Of a stretch of 64,000 bases of DNA, positions 19,882-29,855 are shown in pieces. The notes under the pieces are model-generated. The model saw nothing but the letters and a program-made list of their open reading frames with translations. It searched no databases and was not told the DNA's origin. The stretch is from Kribbella sp. VKM Ac-2568 (GTDB taxonomy: Bacteria > Actinomycetota > Actinomycetes > Propionibacteriales > Kribbellaceae), in assembly GCF_004345365.1 (NCBI RefSeq), contig NZ_SLVF01000010.1:275075-339074 (forward strand), written 5' to 3'. The first letter of the stretch is position 1; the number at the start of each line of letters is the position of its first letter. A program made the translations under genes and the position numbers.

Positions 19882-20334
19882 TCACGCAGCCGCCTGTCGA
19901 CAGGCGCGGCAGACCGCAAGGAAGCTCAACGTGGGACGACCGCCTCCGAGCGCGAACACGCCGTCGAAGCCCGGGTTGTCGAACTCGTCCGAGCAGGGAT
20001 GGAGCTTCAGCCCGCGGGCCACGGCGGTGAGGCAGCGATCCGCCTCGGCGACCCCGTCGGCGGGGATGAGGCGGGCGAAGATCGTCACGCGGTCGCGCTG
20101 GGCCGAGGCCAGGTTGAGCACGGCGTCATTCGCCTCGCGGTAGCCGACGAGGTCCGACACCGGGAACACGATGCCGCGTGCGCCGGCGCCTCGAGCGCAT
20201 CAAGGGCTTCGGCAGCGTCGCCGGGAACCCGCTCGGATCGGTGGCCTGGCGTGGACGTGACCGTCGACATCTCCAGGTCGGACACAGCTCGGCGGAGCGC
20301 GTTGACTCCGACGCCAACACCCCGCGCCCACAGG
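19882..20334 (-). pseudogene. Amidohydrolase-family fragment
   Basis: The minus strand reads VTSTPGHRSERVPGDAAEAL in one frame, then shifts to VFPVSDLVGYREANDAVLNL, RDRVTIFARLIPADG and GLKLHPCSDEFD in another. This is the central barrel of a metal-dependent amidohydrolase of the TIM-barrel class (the LKLHP strand is diagnostic). The frame shift near 20165 and the loss of both ends leave no catalytic metal site. The N-terminal metal-binding HxH motif is missing. Confidence 0.55.
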
Positions 20335-20984
20335 TCAGTGGACCGGTGGGGCGGTCGCCCGGATGAGTACCACGTCCTCCTCGTCGACGTCGGAGGGGAT
20401 CGTCCCTGCGGTTTGCTGCGCTCGCATCAGCGGGCCCAGCGGGCCCGCTCGCACGCTCGCACTTCGACGTCGACCAGGCCGGCCCGTTGTAGCCGTTCCA
20501 AGGTGGCGTCGGTGCCGATGAGGGACGAGTGCACGAGGAGGAGCGCCCCGCCGGGGCGCAGGTGGGCGGGGGCCTCGTCGCACAGCGCGTCGAGGACGAT
20601 CCGGCCGTCGTGGCCTGCCTCCCACGCCCGGCTCGCGCCCTGGCGGGGCACGTCGGGCCTCGGTGACGGCACGTAGGGCGGGTTGCTGACGATCAGGTCG
20701 AACTGCTCGCCGGCGACGCGTGCGAACGTTCGGCCCCGGAGCGTTCGGACGCGGAGGCCGTGCCGGATCGCGTTGAGCGGAACGGTGAGCAGCGCTCGCC
20801 GGGAGACGTCGATCGCGGTCGTGGTCGCGCCGCACTCCGCCGCGGCGAGCGCGAGGACACCGCTCCCAGTGCAGACGTCGAGCGCCTGCGAGCCCGGGCC
20901 GATAGCCTCCTGGCGGATGGCGTCGGCCAGCATCCACGAGTCGGAGATAGGGACGAAGACACCCGGAAGGGTCAGCAGCTTCAT
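20335..20984 (-). pseudogene. HemK2-like class I methyltransferase, late frameshift
   Basis: The ATG at 20984 overlaps the stop of the upstream ligase (ATGA). The SAM-binding fold is complete: ALDVCTGSGVLALAAAECGA (motif I), TTTAIDVSRRALL, and the catalytic NPPY in FDLIVSNPPYVPSP, the signature of Gln/Asn-amide or ribosomal-protein N-methyltransferases. After VDVEVRA a shift in a repeated GCGAGCG tract (about 20440) replaces the expected GPLGPLMRAQQTAG tail by ERARWAR and a stop; the proper tail continues in another frame to 20335. Only the last 40 residues are affected, so the truncated product might still fold, or the slip may be a sequencing error. Confidence 0.75.
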
Positions 20985-22126
20985 GCGGTGAAAACCTCTG
21001 CGAGCCACGGCACCACGCGCTCGGGGCCGAGCGCTCGGAGGTGCTCCACGGATGGGTCCTCCACGATCGCTCGTACGTCGTCCAGGCCGCCCTGCGCGTA
21101 GGGCTCGGCCGCGTCGATGAGGTCGTGAAGGCAGCGGCTGGTGGGTCGGGCTTCACCGGTGCGGAGGTCGAGGAGCTCCCCGCGGACGCCGTCGCGGAGC
21201 GCGGCCCACCGGTTCTCCGCGATCCTCCAGGTCGGGGCCGGCGGTTGGAGCTCGCCGAGGTGGTGCAGCTCGGTGAGCCTCAGGGCGAGCGCGTGCACGA
21301 GCTGGGCGATCGCGCTGGTCCGAGCAGTGGTCGCCTGCACGTCGAGGACCCGCAGCTCGAGCGTGCCGTAACGCAGGTGCGGTCGGAGCTCCCACCACCA
21401 TTCCGACGCATCGGCCACGGCGCCCCCTCGGACCGCCCAGGCGAGGTCGTCGGCGAACTGCTCCCAGGAGGTGATTATCGGGGGCACGCCCTGCCGGGGC
21501 AGCAAGGAAGCGATCACCGGACGCACCGAGCACAGGCCGGTGTCCCGTCCGGCGGCGAAGGGGGCGGCCCCTGCCAGTGCGGCCAGCTCCGGGAGGAGGT
21601 CCCGCAGCGCGTGGTAGACGCCCAGCGTGCAGTCGGCCTCGCCGAAGGTCAGATGCACCTGCAACGAGGAGACAAGCTGCCGGCCGATGACCTCCCGGTA
21701 GCGGGCGCCGAGCCCGTCGGCCCGCTCCGTGGGCGATAATGCGGCGGGTCCGTCGAGGAGGGGGTGGACGGGTGCGGCGATCGCGGCCAGGTCGGGGCCG
21801 CAGGCGGCGGCGATCAGTGCTCGACACGAGCGCAACTCCTCGACGGCGCCCGCCACGTCCTCGTGGACGGAGGTCGCGATCTCGAGCTGGCACGCCAGCA
21901 GCTCCGGCTTCACCCGTGGGTCGCCGATGCGGGCCACCACGGTGGCGGCATCCGCGGGCAGCCAGCTGCCCCGGTGCACCAGTAGGAGCTCTTCTTCGAA
22001 CCCAATGGTCCCGGGGACGGTGCTCGAGAACAACGACCGGAGCAGTGCGGCGTCGAGGGGCGCGCCAACCGACCGGCCGGACGGCAGAGCGCCGGTGGAC
22101 CTTTGGAATCCGCTCTGTTCGATCAC
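20981..22126 (-). CDS. Carboxylate-amine ligase, GCS2 (YbdK/EgtA-like) family
   Basis: About 381 residues from a GTG at 22126; the frame is open further upstream but similarity begins at TVPGTIGFEEELLLV. GCS2-family hallmarks are GFEEE (metal-binding glutamates), KPELLACQLEIATSVHED, SLQVHLTFGEAD, the Trp-rich WWWELRPHLRYGTLELRVLD (substrate and Mg site) and a C-terminal helical region. Members ligate glutamate to cysteine or another amine using ATP. The coupled methyltransferase downstream suggests a small-molecule or peptide modification pathway. Whether it makes gamma-glutamylcysteine cannot be decided from sequence. Confidence 0.8.
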   Translation of the reverse strand: MIEQSGFQRSTGALPSGRSVGAPLDAALLRSLFSSTVPGTIGFEEELLLVHRGSWLPADAATVVARIGDPRVKPELLACQLEIATSVHEDVAGAVEELRSCRALIAAACGPDLAAIAAPVHPLLDGPAALSPTERADGLGARYREVIGRQLVSSLQVHLTFGEADCTLGVYHALRDLLPELAALAGAAPFAAGRDTGLCSVRPVIASLLPRQGVPPIITSWEQFADDLAWAVRGGAVADASEWWWELRPHLRYGTLELRVLDVQATTARTSAIAQLVHALALRLTELHHLGELQPPAPTWRIAENRWAALRDGVRGELLDLRTGEARPTSRCLHDLIDAAEPYAQGGLDDVRAIVEDPSVEHLRALGPERVVPWLAEVFTA

Positions 22127-22636
22127 GGGCGGCCCACCACCGGATGGACAATTCCCAGCCCGGCTGCGGGGTGGACGGACTTGGCGTCGGTCACGGATAC
22201 CCCTCTTCCGTGCCGGGCGCTGCACGCGCCCCGGCGTTCCTGAGGCTCCCCTCCGAACCCGGACCCTCAGTACCCCCTGACACGTCAGCCAACCCTCGGC
22301 AGCGCGCCTGCCGTCACTGAGCTGTGTATCCGCCGTCGACGGGAAGTGCGACCCGATGACGAAGCTCATTGTCAGCAAGTCGCGTGTCCACCAACGTCCC
22401 CGGCGCAGGAGACGACGGTGGATACAGCCGAGCCCCGAGCTCGAGCTCCAGCACGACGCGGGGCTAGCGCCTGATCACCCCGCTGACGGACTGGCGAGCT
22501 AGGTTGCTGGCAGGGGTGAACTCGTCCGCAGTCAGCCATAGATGCCGCCGAAACTTTTGTGCAGTCTGTCGTTTGCCGGTGATGTACCCGGGTACCGATT
22601 GCGCGGGAGCAGCTGGCTGCTGAGGGGCAGATACCT
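22127..22636. other. Intergenic stretch, nothing recognised
   Basis: About 500 bases upstream of the GCS2-like gene. The frame of that gene stays open through half of it, but the translated text is Arg/Gly/Pro-rich without similarity to the family. No inverted repeats or other structures stand out. Confidence 0.4.
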
Positions 22637-23194
22637 GTGGTCTCGAAGTTGCCCCGGACCCTGGCAGCCACTCCATCAGCAGACGGCGCCCAGAGGGGAT
22701 CCGCGATGACGGCAACGAGTTCCAGTGCAGTGCATAAGACAGCGTGTGTGGCAACCATGCGTGGCTGCCGTGCTTACGGCGGCCCGGCCCACGGGTGTTT
22801 CTGGGTGATCGGGGCAGGGGCGGCACCGCCCGCTGCGGTCGACGTGGGGGGCGAGAGCAACGTCGTCTACCGGCTGATCGGCCATCCGAGGACTGGTGCG
22901 CCGGCCATGGACCATCTAGGCAACTACCTGTACATGCCGGTGGTTCCCGGGGCGACCTCGATTGGATCCGCCCACGAAGCAGACGCGCCTGTTCATATGG
23001 TCAGCGGGGCTTTCGTAGGGTCGGAGCTGACTCCGAAGGTGGACGGCGAGATCTGGACCGTCACACCCGGCCGCCTTGGCGTGCGTGGCTCACACCTCGC
23101 CCAGCACGCAGCTCGGCTCGGGGCACAGCCGTCCAGTTTCGATTACGCGCGGGTCCGCGCTGGGGCTCGGCCGTTCCGCAAGACCGCGTACTGA
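22637..23194 (+). CDS. Hypothetical protein, possibly a fragment
   Basis: A 185-codon frame. The second half reads like a folded protein: MDHLGNYLYMPVVPGATS, then APVHMVSGAFVGSELTPKVD and GEIWTVTPGRLGVRG, ending in RAGARPFRKTAY. The first half is less convincing and the real start may be an internal Met at about 22907. I do not recognise the family. It precedes the zinc-ribbon recombinase-like gene by about 100 bases. Confidence 0.3.
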   Translation: MVSKLPRTLAATPSADGAQRGSAMTATSSSAVHKTACVATMRGCRAYGGPAHGCFWVIGAGAAPPAAVDVGGESNVVYRLIGHPRTGAPAMDHLGNYLYMPVVPGATSIGSAHEADAPVHMVSGAFVGSELTPKVDGEIWTVTPGRLGVRGSHLAQHAARLGAQPSSFDYARVRAGARPFRKTAY

Positions 23195-23305
23195 CCTAGG
23201 CCGCGGCGACAAGTACGCCAGTTGGCCACTCAACAGCCCCGGTGGGCCGCCGATGCGACGGGGTAACCCGGCGGCCCACCGGACCAGCCCGACCACACCG
23301 AGCAG

Positions 23306-25121
23306 GAGATCCGATGAAGGCCAGTCGGCGGTTCGGCAGCACGAGCGATTTGTCGAGGGAGGCTGTGCCAGACCTGCGCACCGCGCCCCGACAGGAAATG
23401 CGTCCGTTGCGGGAACCAGCGTCCCGCACACGCCAACACCGGCGAGGGACCGGTCTGCCAAGGCTGCTACACGGGGCCCACTCGTCTTTGCGGTCGCTGC
23501 GGCGAGGTCCGCCCGATCAGAGCCCGCGCGACCGAGGGACAACCTGACCTCTGCGCCAATTGCTACTGGGGACCTATCGGTGAATGCACCCGTGTGTGGC
23601 CGGCATCGGCCCGGCCACCACGTGAGCGAACGAGGAGGCGCCTTCCAATGCCGGACGTGTCAGCCGCGGCCGCGCCGGCGGTGCAGTGACTGCGGTCGCG
23701 AGCAGCAAGTGCGAGCCAACTGGCCGATCGGCCCGGTCTGCGATGCCTGCTACGCACGGCGCAAGCGCAACCCGCGGCCCTGCACACGCTGCCACGCCTC
23801 CCAGGTCCTCGTCGGCCGCACCGACGAGAACCGCGATCTGTGCGGACCCTGCAGCGGCACGGACATCGCCTTCGTCTGCAACCGCTGTGGCTTCCCCGGC
23901 GACATCTATGCGGACGGAGCATGCACCCGCTGCGTCGTCGGGGACCGCGTCCGGGACCTGCTGAGCCACGACGAGAAAGGCGGCATCGCCCCGGCACTAC
24001 GACCCCTTGCGGACGGGCTTATAGCGCTACACCCTCCGGTGACCGTGCTGAGGTGGCTGCAGAAATGTGCCGGCCCGAGAGTCCTGGCCCAGCTCGTCTC
24101 CCAGCGCACCGAGATCTCTCACGCGTCGCTGGACGTACTGCCCCAAGATCTAACGACTCGCCATGTCAGGGAAATACTTGTTGCCACCGGCATCCTGCCG
24201 CAGCGCCAGGAGAACCTGGCCCGCCTGGAACTCTGGCTCGACAACATCCTCAAGCAGCTGCCGCCGCGCCAGAAGCAATTCATCGCCCCCTTCGCCGAGT
24301 GGAGCATCGTTCGCGACGCTCGACGCCGCGCCGCCCGCGGCCGATACACAACCCGCGCCTGCACGCATGACCGCGCCGACATCCGCATCGCCATCAAGTT
24401 CCTGACCTGGCTCGACGAGAACCAGCTCGACCTGGCCGCCGTGGGCCAGGAGGACCTCGATCTCTGGCTCACCACCCACCCCACACTGCACCGCTCGATC
24501 GGCTCCTTCATCCGCTGGACCACCGCCCGACACCTCACCGGCCAGATCACCATCCCCACAAGACGATCGGGCCTGCCCGCCCGGTTCCTCGGGGAACGGG
24601 AACACCACGAGCAACTGAAACGGTGCCTCAACGACGAGGACCTGCCACTCGAAGTACGGATCACGGGCGCACTGATCGGGCTCTACGCCCTACCTGTCAC
24701 CCGCCTCGTCGAACCGACCACCGACCGTTTCCACCGCGACCAGGGGAGTGCTTACCTGTCGATCGACCGCAATCCCGTATTGCTTCCACCCAAGCTGGCC
24801 AGGCTGATCGATCGACAGATCGCGCGAGTGGCATTCATCTCCATGCTCCGGCAACCGCACAATGACGGCCCTCGCTTCCTGCTACCCGGACTACCTCCCA
24901 CCCGGCCGCTCAGCGCGGGACGGGTCCAGGTCCTGATGAAGCGGCACGGTCTCGCGGTGATCGCTGCGCGCAACACCGCGCGGATCGAAGCGGTGGCCGA
25001 CCTCCCGCCGATCGTGATCAGCGACCTGTTCGGGATCTCTCCGAGAACCGCATACGCCTGGGCGCAGTACGCACAAGACAGCTGGGCAGACTATTTGGCC
25101 GTCAGCCAGGACGCCGAATAG
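23306..25121 (+). pseudogene. Zinc-ribbon-rich recombinase-like protein, one 5' frameshift
   Basis: The main frame from about 23590 encodes some 510 residues. The first 130 carry repeated zinc-binding pairs (CRTC, CSDC, CDAC, CTRC, CGPC, CNRC, CTRC). The preceding frame continues the series upstream with CQTC, CVRC, CQGC, CGRC and CANC, so a one-base shift near 23592 interrupts a longer cysteine-rich region. The C-terminal 370 residues are all-helical and resemble a tyrosine-recombinase fold: a SAM-like N domain, then a GALIGLYALPVTRLVEPTTD core and a terminal helix bundle ending ISPRTAYAWAQYAQDSWADY, but no full Arg-His-Arg-Tyr set is evident. Known in actinobacteria as unassigned integrase-like proteins. 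No clear start codon is visible for the 5' part. Confidence 0.6.
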
Positions 25122-25280
25122 TGAACGAGCTAGCGGGCTCGCCGGATGAGAATGGGCGTTGCAGCGCAAGCACCAGGGTTGGCTACCGCGCGGGCCGTCC
25201 CGCGGCGGAGCCGGTGTAGCCGCGCCCGCGGAAGCGGCAGCCACCGCATGGTGGCCCGGCTGGACGAGCTCAACCGGTGA

Positions 25281-25580
25281 TCAGCTCCCAACTACAGAGC
25301 CGGTATCAGGGGCCGCGGCGACTGCCCAGACCTTCTCAGTGCCGAGGCACGATGTCGCGTGTGCGACCGATGCCAGGACATAACCGCCACCCAGTGACAC
25401 CGAATCACCCAATTTGGCAAACGTCTGTCCAGTAGCGTCGACCAGCGCGATCGAGCCATCGCGGAGGGCTACGGACCATCCTGGTGGCCAGGCAACATCG
25501 ATGTGACGTCCAGCCTTATCGACGACCAGGCAATTTGCAGCCTCATCCAGCACAAGGGTTCCCGGCAGCCGCGCTGCCAT
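25281..25580 (-). CDS. Hypothetical protein, 99 aa
   Basis: From the ATG at 25580 the product is a beta-rich small protein: LPGTLVLDEAANCLVVDKAG, HIDVAWPPGWSVALRDGS, FAKLGDSVSLGGG. The N-terminus looks cut, since GTL-type strands in such proteins usually follow a lipoprotein or secretion signal; no signal is present here. Composition is protein-like and the reading frame is clean. Function unknown. Confidence 0.5.
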   Translation of the reverse strand: MAARLPGTLVLDEAANCLVVDKAGRHIDVAWPPGWSVALRDGSIALVDATGQTFAKLGDSVSLGGGYVLASVAHATSCLGTEKVWAVAAAPDTGSVVGS

Positions 25581-25751
25581 GTTGCGCGCCGGGCGAGTGC
25601 CGCCAGGCTCTGACCGATGACGGTCCTTGTGGTCCGAGATCTAAGAGGTTCTGCGCCATTTCTGAGGGAGTGCGCTGGATGTGGCTGCGGGCATGTGAGC
25701 CGACCGTGAAAGAGAGCGGCGATCCCGCCGCGTCGACCTCACGGAGGAATC

Positions 25752-26126
25752 ATGAACCGCAGGTATTCCGCCCTCGCACTGTCGGCAGTCGCGATGGGCG
25801 CCGTGGTCCTCACCACGACCGAAGCGTCGGCCATGGGGAAAGACCCTGAAGCCGCGTCCGCGTCTCAAAGCGTGCCCGCGCCTCCCGAGTGGCCGGACGA
25901 AGGGACCGGCTACCCGGCATCCGAGGGCAAGAGCCCGGAGTACAACTACCCGAACTACGACCCGAAGTACGAAGTCGCGCCTGTGCAGGCGGCGACGGTG
26001 GGCCAGAGCCGGTCGGACGACAGCGGGGTCGAGGCTCTGCAGGCTGGTGCCTCCGCACTCGGTGGTGCGGCCGTCGCCTTTTCCGGCATGTGGCTGTACC
26101 GGCGCCGCCACGCACTGGCCGGTTAG
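25752..26126 (+). CDS. Secreted protein with C-terminal membrane anchor
   Basis: The ATG at 25752 follows GGAGG at good spacing. Residues 1-27 are a signal peptide (MNRRYSALALSAVAMGAVVL, cleavage after EASA). A Pro/Tyr/Glu-rich acidic linker with NYPNYDPKYE follows, then a C-terminal hydrophobic helix ASALGGAAVAFSGMWLY ending in RRR, a stop-transfer signal. The mature protein should sit on the outer face of the cytoplasmic membrane. No LPxTG-like sorting motif is present. Function unknown; it lies tail-to-tail with the LAL regulator gene. Confidence 0.7.
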   Translation: MNRRYSALALSAVAMGAVVLTTTEASAMGKDPEAASASQSVPAPPEWPDEGTGYPASEGKSPEYNYPNYDPKYEVAPVQAATVGQSRSDDSGVEALQAGASALGGAAVAFSGMWLYRRRHALAG

Positions 26127-26225
26127 CCCCGGCCTTCGGGTTTCTCTGCGAGAGAAGTCGGCACCCGCACGCCGCTAGAGGTGGGCCGGCGCGCCGGTTG
26201 GCTGGGACCCGTTCTCCCGTCCCTG

Positions 26226-29195
26226 TCAGTCGACGCGCTGGCTGCCCAGCCGCTCGGCAAGTGCTGCCGCTTCCACCCGACTCGACGTACCGGTCTTTCG
26301 CAGGATGTTGGAGACATGGACGCTGACAGTCGTGTAGCTGATGACGAGTGCCTTCGCGATCTCACCGTTCGATCGTCCGGCCACCAGGAAGGCCAGGATC
26401 TCCCGTTCGCGCGGGGTGAGGCCGCCTAGCGCTGTCGGACCTTCAGGCATACTCGGCATCGAGACGGGTTCACGAAGCGAGACGCGGGCCATCCGTGCGA
26501 GCGACTCGACCTCCTCCTGCAACGGCTGCGCGCCGAGCTCGACAGCAGTCAGGTGAGCCTGCCGCAACAGATCACTCACAGCTGATCCGCGAGATCCGGC
26601 AGCCAGCATGGCCTCCGCCCGGCGCAGGCGCGAGACCGCTTCCTCCCAAGGCACACCAGCCGTATGACAAGCCTCGATCGCATGCCGCCACAGGTCCGCC
26701 TGACCCGTCTGGCCCCTGCAGCGCGCCACCTCGGCATCGAACAGTGCCTTGAACATCGCCACATCCACGGCATCCGGCCGCTCCGCCGTGAACGATTCCG
26801 CTGGCCACTTGGCGATCAGGTCGTCAAGCGTGGCGACCGCCTGTGCGACACCGTCCGCATCGCCGGCGTCTCGGGCGGCCCGGGCGGTCTCCGCGGCGGC
26901 GTGCGCGAATTCCACGAGGATGTCCTCGCTGTAGTGGGGTCTCGCTGCGTTCGGCACGACGATCCGGCGTTTGAGCCACCGCAGCGCCTTCTGCGGTTCA
27001 CCGGACGCCAGGAAGACTTCTGCGCCGGCGAGGGTCAGGTCTCCGCGGAGTCCGGCGAAGTCCTCGGAGATCAGGTTCAGAGCCCGGTCCAGGTGCAGCT
27101 TGGCCTCTGCAATGCGCCCGGACCGGGCGGCCAGCTGTGCCGCCGTTAGTCGAACCGATGCTCCTGCGATGCCTCCGCAGCGCGCTGCCAGCGCCGTCCG
27201 AAGCAGCTCGCGACAATCGTTCCAACGCCCCTGCCACAGGAGCCCTTCCGCGGCGTGTGAGGCGAGGAAATACGCCCACTCCGACCCCGCCGCGAGCACC
27301 TCTTGGAACGCCTCTTGAGCCACCGCAGTGGCCTCGTTGACCCGGCCGAGATGTTTCAAGCACCTGACCTGCCAGATCGCTGCCTCCTCCAGCCAGTCCG
27401 TGGAACCGCACGACCGAGCAAGCCGCACGGCCTCTTCCGTGTCCGCCAGTGGGTTCGACGCGACGTCGTGAAGATGTACGAAAGCGCGCGTGCTGAGGGC
27501 GGCTGCCAGCGCCAGTTCCGACCCGGATCTCCGTGCGGCCTGCACGGCTTCCTCTGCGTGTGCCGCCGCGCTGTCGTACGACTTGTCCCAGCGCTCGGCA
27601 AAGGCCAACCCCGCCAACGCCAAGGCACGCTCGGGGTTGTCGGGGTAGGCCTGGGTCAGCTGAACCGCCTCGACGAGCTCGTCGACACCCGCCTTCATGG
27701 GCGCCGAGCCGCGATATGTCGCCTCGCACCACGCGAGCAACAAGGTGCTGGTCAGGAGCGGCTCGGAATCCCGGTCGACCACGCCCAACGCCTCTCTCAC
27801 CAAGTTGACAGCAGAGTCGAGTCGGCCGGCTCGTCCGCAGACGCGGCTCGCCCGGCGGAGCAAATCGACATGTCCAACTCGTGAGCCTCGGACGTCCGGC
27901 GAGATCTGGTCCCACAACGAGCAGGCACGCTCCAGGTGGATGGCCTCCTCGGATGTGGCACACAGCTCGGCTGCGTGGCCCGCAGCGGTAAGCGACCACC
28001 GGTAGGAATCGTCGACTCTCCCGGCGTGATGGTTGTGGACTGCCAGGTCGGCCGCCACGCGACCGTCTTGCCCACCCGGCATGCCCTCGAGCACGCGCAC
28101 GTAGGTCGCGTGCACCTTTACCCTCTCGCCGGGTGGCATGCCGTCGTACAGGACCTCGGCGAGAAGCGGGTGGCGGAACCAGGGCCGGCCGTCACCGTCG
28201 GGTCGTACGACGCCGTGGTCCTGGGCCTCGGTCAGGCAGCCGGAGAGTAAGCCGGGTTCGACGCCGTGTTCGGCGGCCACGCCGGCAAGCACCGCGAGGT
28301 CGGTCGGGCGGCCGCCGACCGCGAGTACCCGGGTCGCCTGGCGCGCGGCCGCGGACAGACCGTGCCAGCTGGCCAGCAGCGCGTCGCGGAGCGCCGCGGG
28401 TGCAGTGGCCTGGAGTCTTGGCTCGTCCCCGGACAGGCCACCGACCAGGAGTTCGGTGAGGTAGGGGTTACCGGCCGAGCGCTCGTAGATCTGGGCTGCG
28501 AGGTCGATGTCCAGAGCACGGCCGAGCATGTCCTGGATCTGGGTCTCGGTTGCTGCCAGGTCGAGTCGGTCCAGGTGGATCTCGCTGAACAGCGGCATCC
28601 GGCGCATGTCGGCGAGCCAGCCGTGCAGCGGATGGCCCTCGCCACGGTGCTCCTCGCGACACGTCGCCAGCAGCGCCAGGTGCTGGTCGCGGAACCCGGT
28701 GATCAGATAGGCCAGAACGTCCAGCGAAGTGCGGTCCGCCCACTGCAGATCGTCGATCACCACCACGGTCGGACGCCGGTCGGCGATGCGGTTGACCACC
28801 AGGTCGATCAACGGCAGCAGCCGTCCCGGTTCGCCCGGCGAGGCGTCGCCGAGTGCGGGCAGCACCGTGCCCAGCTCGTCGGCCCCGGCCAGAACCTCGG
28901 CGCGCTCCTGAGCGTCCGCCTGTGCCAGCCAGGACTGGAGCGCACCGGTCACCGGCGCGAACGGAACGGACGCCTCACCGAAGTGCACGCAGGTTCCCCA
29001 CAGCACCTGGATCTCGGCACCGAAAGCGTCGCAGACTTCCCGGACCAGTCGTGTCTTCCCTGCGCCTGCCTCGCCGTGCACCATCACTGCACACGGGCGA
29101 CCACCCGCGGTCGCCTTCAAGGCATCCGCGAGAAGTCGCTCCTCGACCCCTCGGCCAACGAGCCGAGGACTCGGCCGTGCTTGCACTGCCCCCAT
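26226..29195 (-). CDS. LAL-type LuxR transcriptional regulator
   Basis: A large ATP-binding LuxR regulator of about 989 residues if the ATG at 29195 (MGAVQARPSPRLVGRG) is used; an in-frame start up to 29342 is possible. It has an N-terminal AAA/STAND ATPase with Walker A GEAGAGKTRL and Walker B VVVIDDLQWAD, a long TPR-like helical middle, and a C-terminal LuxR helix-turn-helix: LTPREREILAFLVAGRSNGE, then IAKALVISYTTVSVHVSNIL. LAL proteins bind an effector and activate secondary-metabolite or sugar genes. No clear target operon lies next to it; the downstream neighbour is convergent. Confidence 0.9.
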   Translation of the reverse strand: MGAVQARPSPRLVGRGVEERLLADALKATAGGRPCAVMVHGEAGAGKTRLVREVCDAFGAEIQVLWGTCVHFGEASVPFAPVTGALQSWLAQADAQERAEVLAGADELGTVLPALGDASPGEPGRLLPLIDLVVNRIADRRPTVVVIDDLQWADRTSLDVLAYLITGFRDQHLALLATCREEHRGEGHPLHGWLADMRRMPLFSEIHLDRLDLAATETQIQDMLGRALDIDLAAQIYERSAGNPYLTELLVGGLSGDEPRLQATAPAALRDALLASWHGLSAAARQATRVLAVGGRPTDLAVLAGVAAEHGVEPGLLSGCLTEAQDHGVVRPDGDGRPWFRHPLLAEVLYDGMPPGERVKVHATYVRVLEGMPGGQDGRVAADLAVHNHHAGRVDDSYRWSLTAAGHAAELCATSEEAIHLERACSLWDQISPDVRGSRVGHVDLLRRASRVCGRAGRLDSAVNLVREALGVVDRDSEPLLTSTLLLAWCEATYRGSAPMKAGVDELVEAVQLTQAYPDNPERALALAGLAFAERWDKSYDSAAAHAEEAVQAARRSGSELALAAALSTRAFVHLHDVASNPLADTEEAVRLARSCGSTDWLEEAAIWQVRCLKHLGRVNEATAVAQEAFQEVLAAGSEWAYFLASHAAEGLLWQGRWNDCRELLRTALAARCGGIAGASVRLTAAQLAARSGRIAEAKLHLDRALNLISEDFAGLRGDLTLAGAEVFLASGEPQKALRWLKRRIVVPNAARPHYSEDILVEFAHAAAETARAARDAGDADGVAQAVATLDDLIAKWPAESFTAERPDAVDVAMFKALFDAEVARCRGQTGQADLWRHAIEACHTAGVPWEEAVSRLRRAEAMLAAGSRGSAVSDLLRQAHLTAVELGAQPLQEEVESLARMARVSLREPVSMPSMPEGPTALGGLTPREREILAFLVAGRSNGEIAKALVISYTTVSVHVSNILRKTGTSSRVEAAALAERLGSQRVD

Positions 29196-29345
29196 CCACT
29201 CAGTGTCCACCTGCCGGTCCGGCTCGGATAGGCCATCCAAACTCGACGACCGCGACGGGGCGCCCAGCCAGACGGGTACGACCAACGCCGGAATGCCATT
29301 GCCACCGACAACGCCAAGTGGCGCGCAGAAGAGTTCAGTCAACTA

Positions 29346-29855
29346 GTCGGGCCAGCATCATCCACCGCGGAGAACAGGCACGGATCTGGTCGCGGCAACG
29401 CAAAGACCTCACTGGTCGCTTCCCCGACATCGCCGCCGCAGCCGCGCGGCAACTGCCGGACGGCTGCGTGCTAGACGGCCAACTCGTCATCCTCGGCGCG
29501 GACGGCCGGCTCAGCTTCGACGCCCTGCAGCGGCGCCTCGTCACCTCACCGGCCAAAGAGCGCAACCTGGTCACCACCGTGCCGGCCTCCTACGTCGCGT
29601 TCGACTTACTGGCGATCGGCGGCGTCGACCTACGCACCCAGCGGTGGACGGTTCACCGGCGGCGTCTTGAGCAGTTGACCGCAGTTTGGACGCTACCGCT
29701 ACAGGTCTCGCAGGTAACAGCTGACCTCGAGGACGCCAAGGAGTGGTTCGACGTACTCCCAGCGGCGCTGGGCGTCGAGGGCCTGGTAGTGAAGGGCACA
29801 AGCTCCCGGTACGTCGGGGGCCGGCGCGAGTGGCTGAAGGTGAATTCTGTTGGGG
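29346..29855 (+). pseudogene. ATP-dependent DNA ligase, central fragment
   Basis: About 165 codons of the adenylation domain of an ATP-dependent DNA ligase: RIWSRQRKDLTGRFPDIAAA, LPDGCVLDGQLVIL (motif III region), FDALQRRL, ASYVAFDLLAI (motif IIIa) and GVEGLVVKGTSSRYVGG (motif IV, EGLVVK). The N-terminal part with the catalytic KxDG lysine is missing, and after REWLKV the sequence breaks off. The matching C-terminal domain is found 2 kb further on (31843-32221), so one gene appears to have been split by an insertion. Confidence 0.8.
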
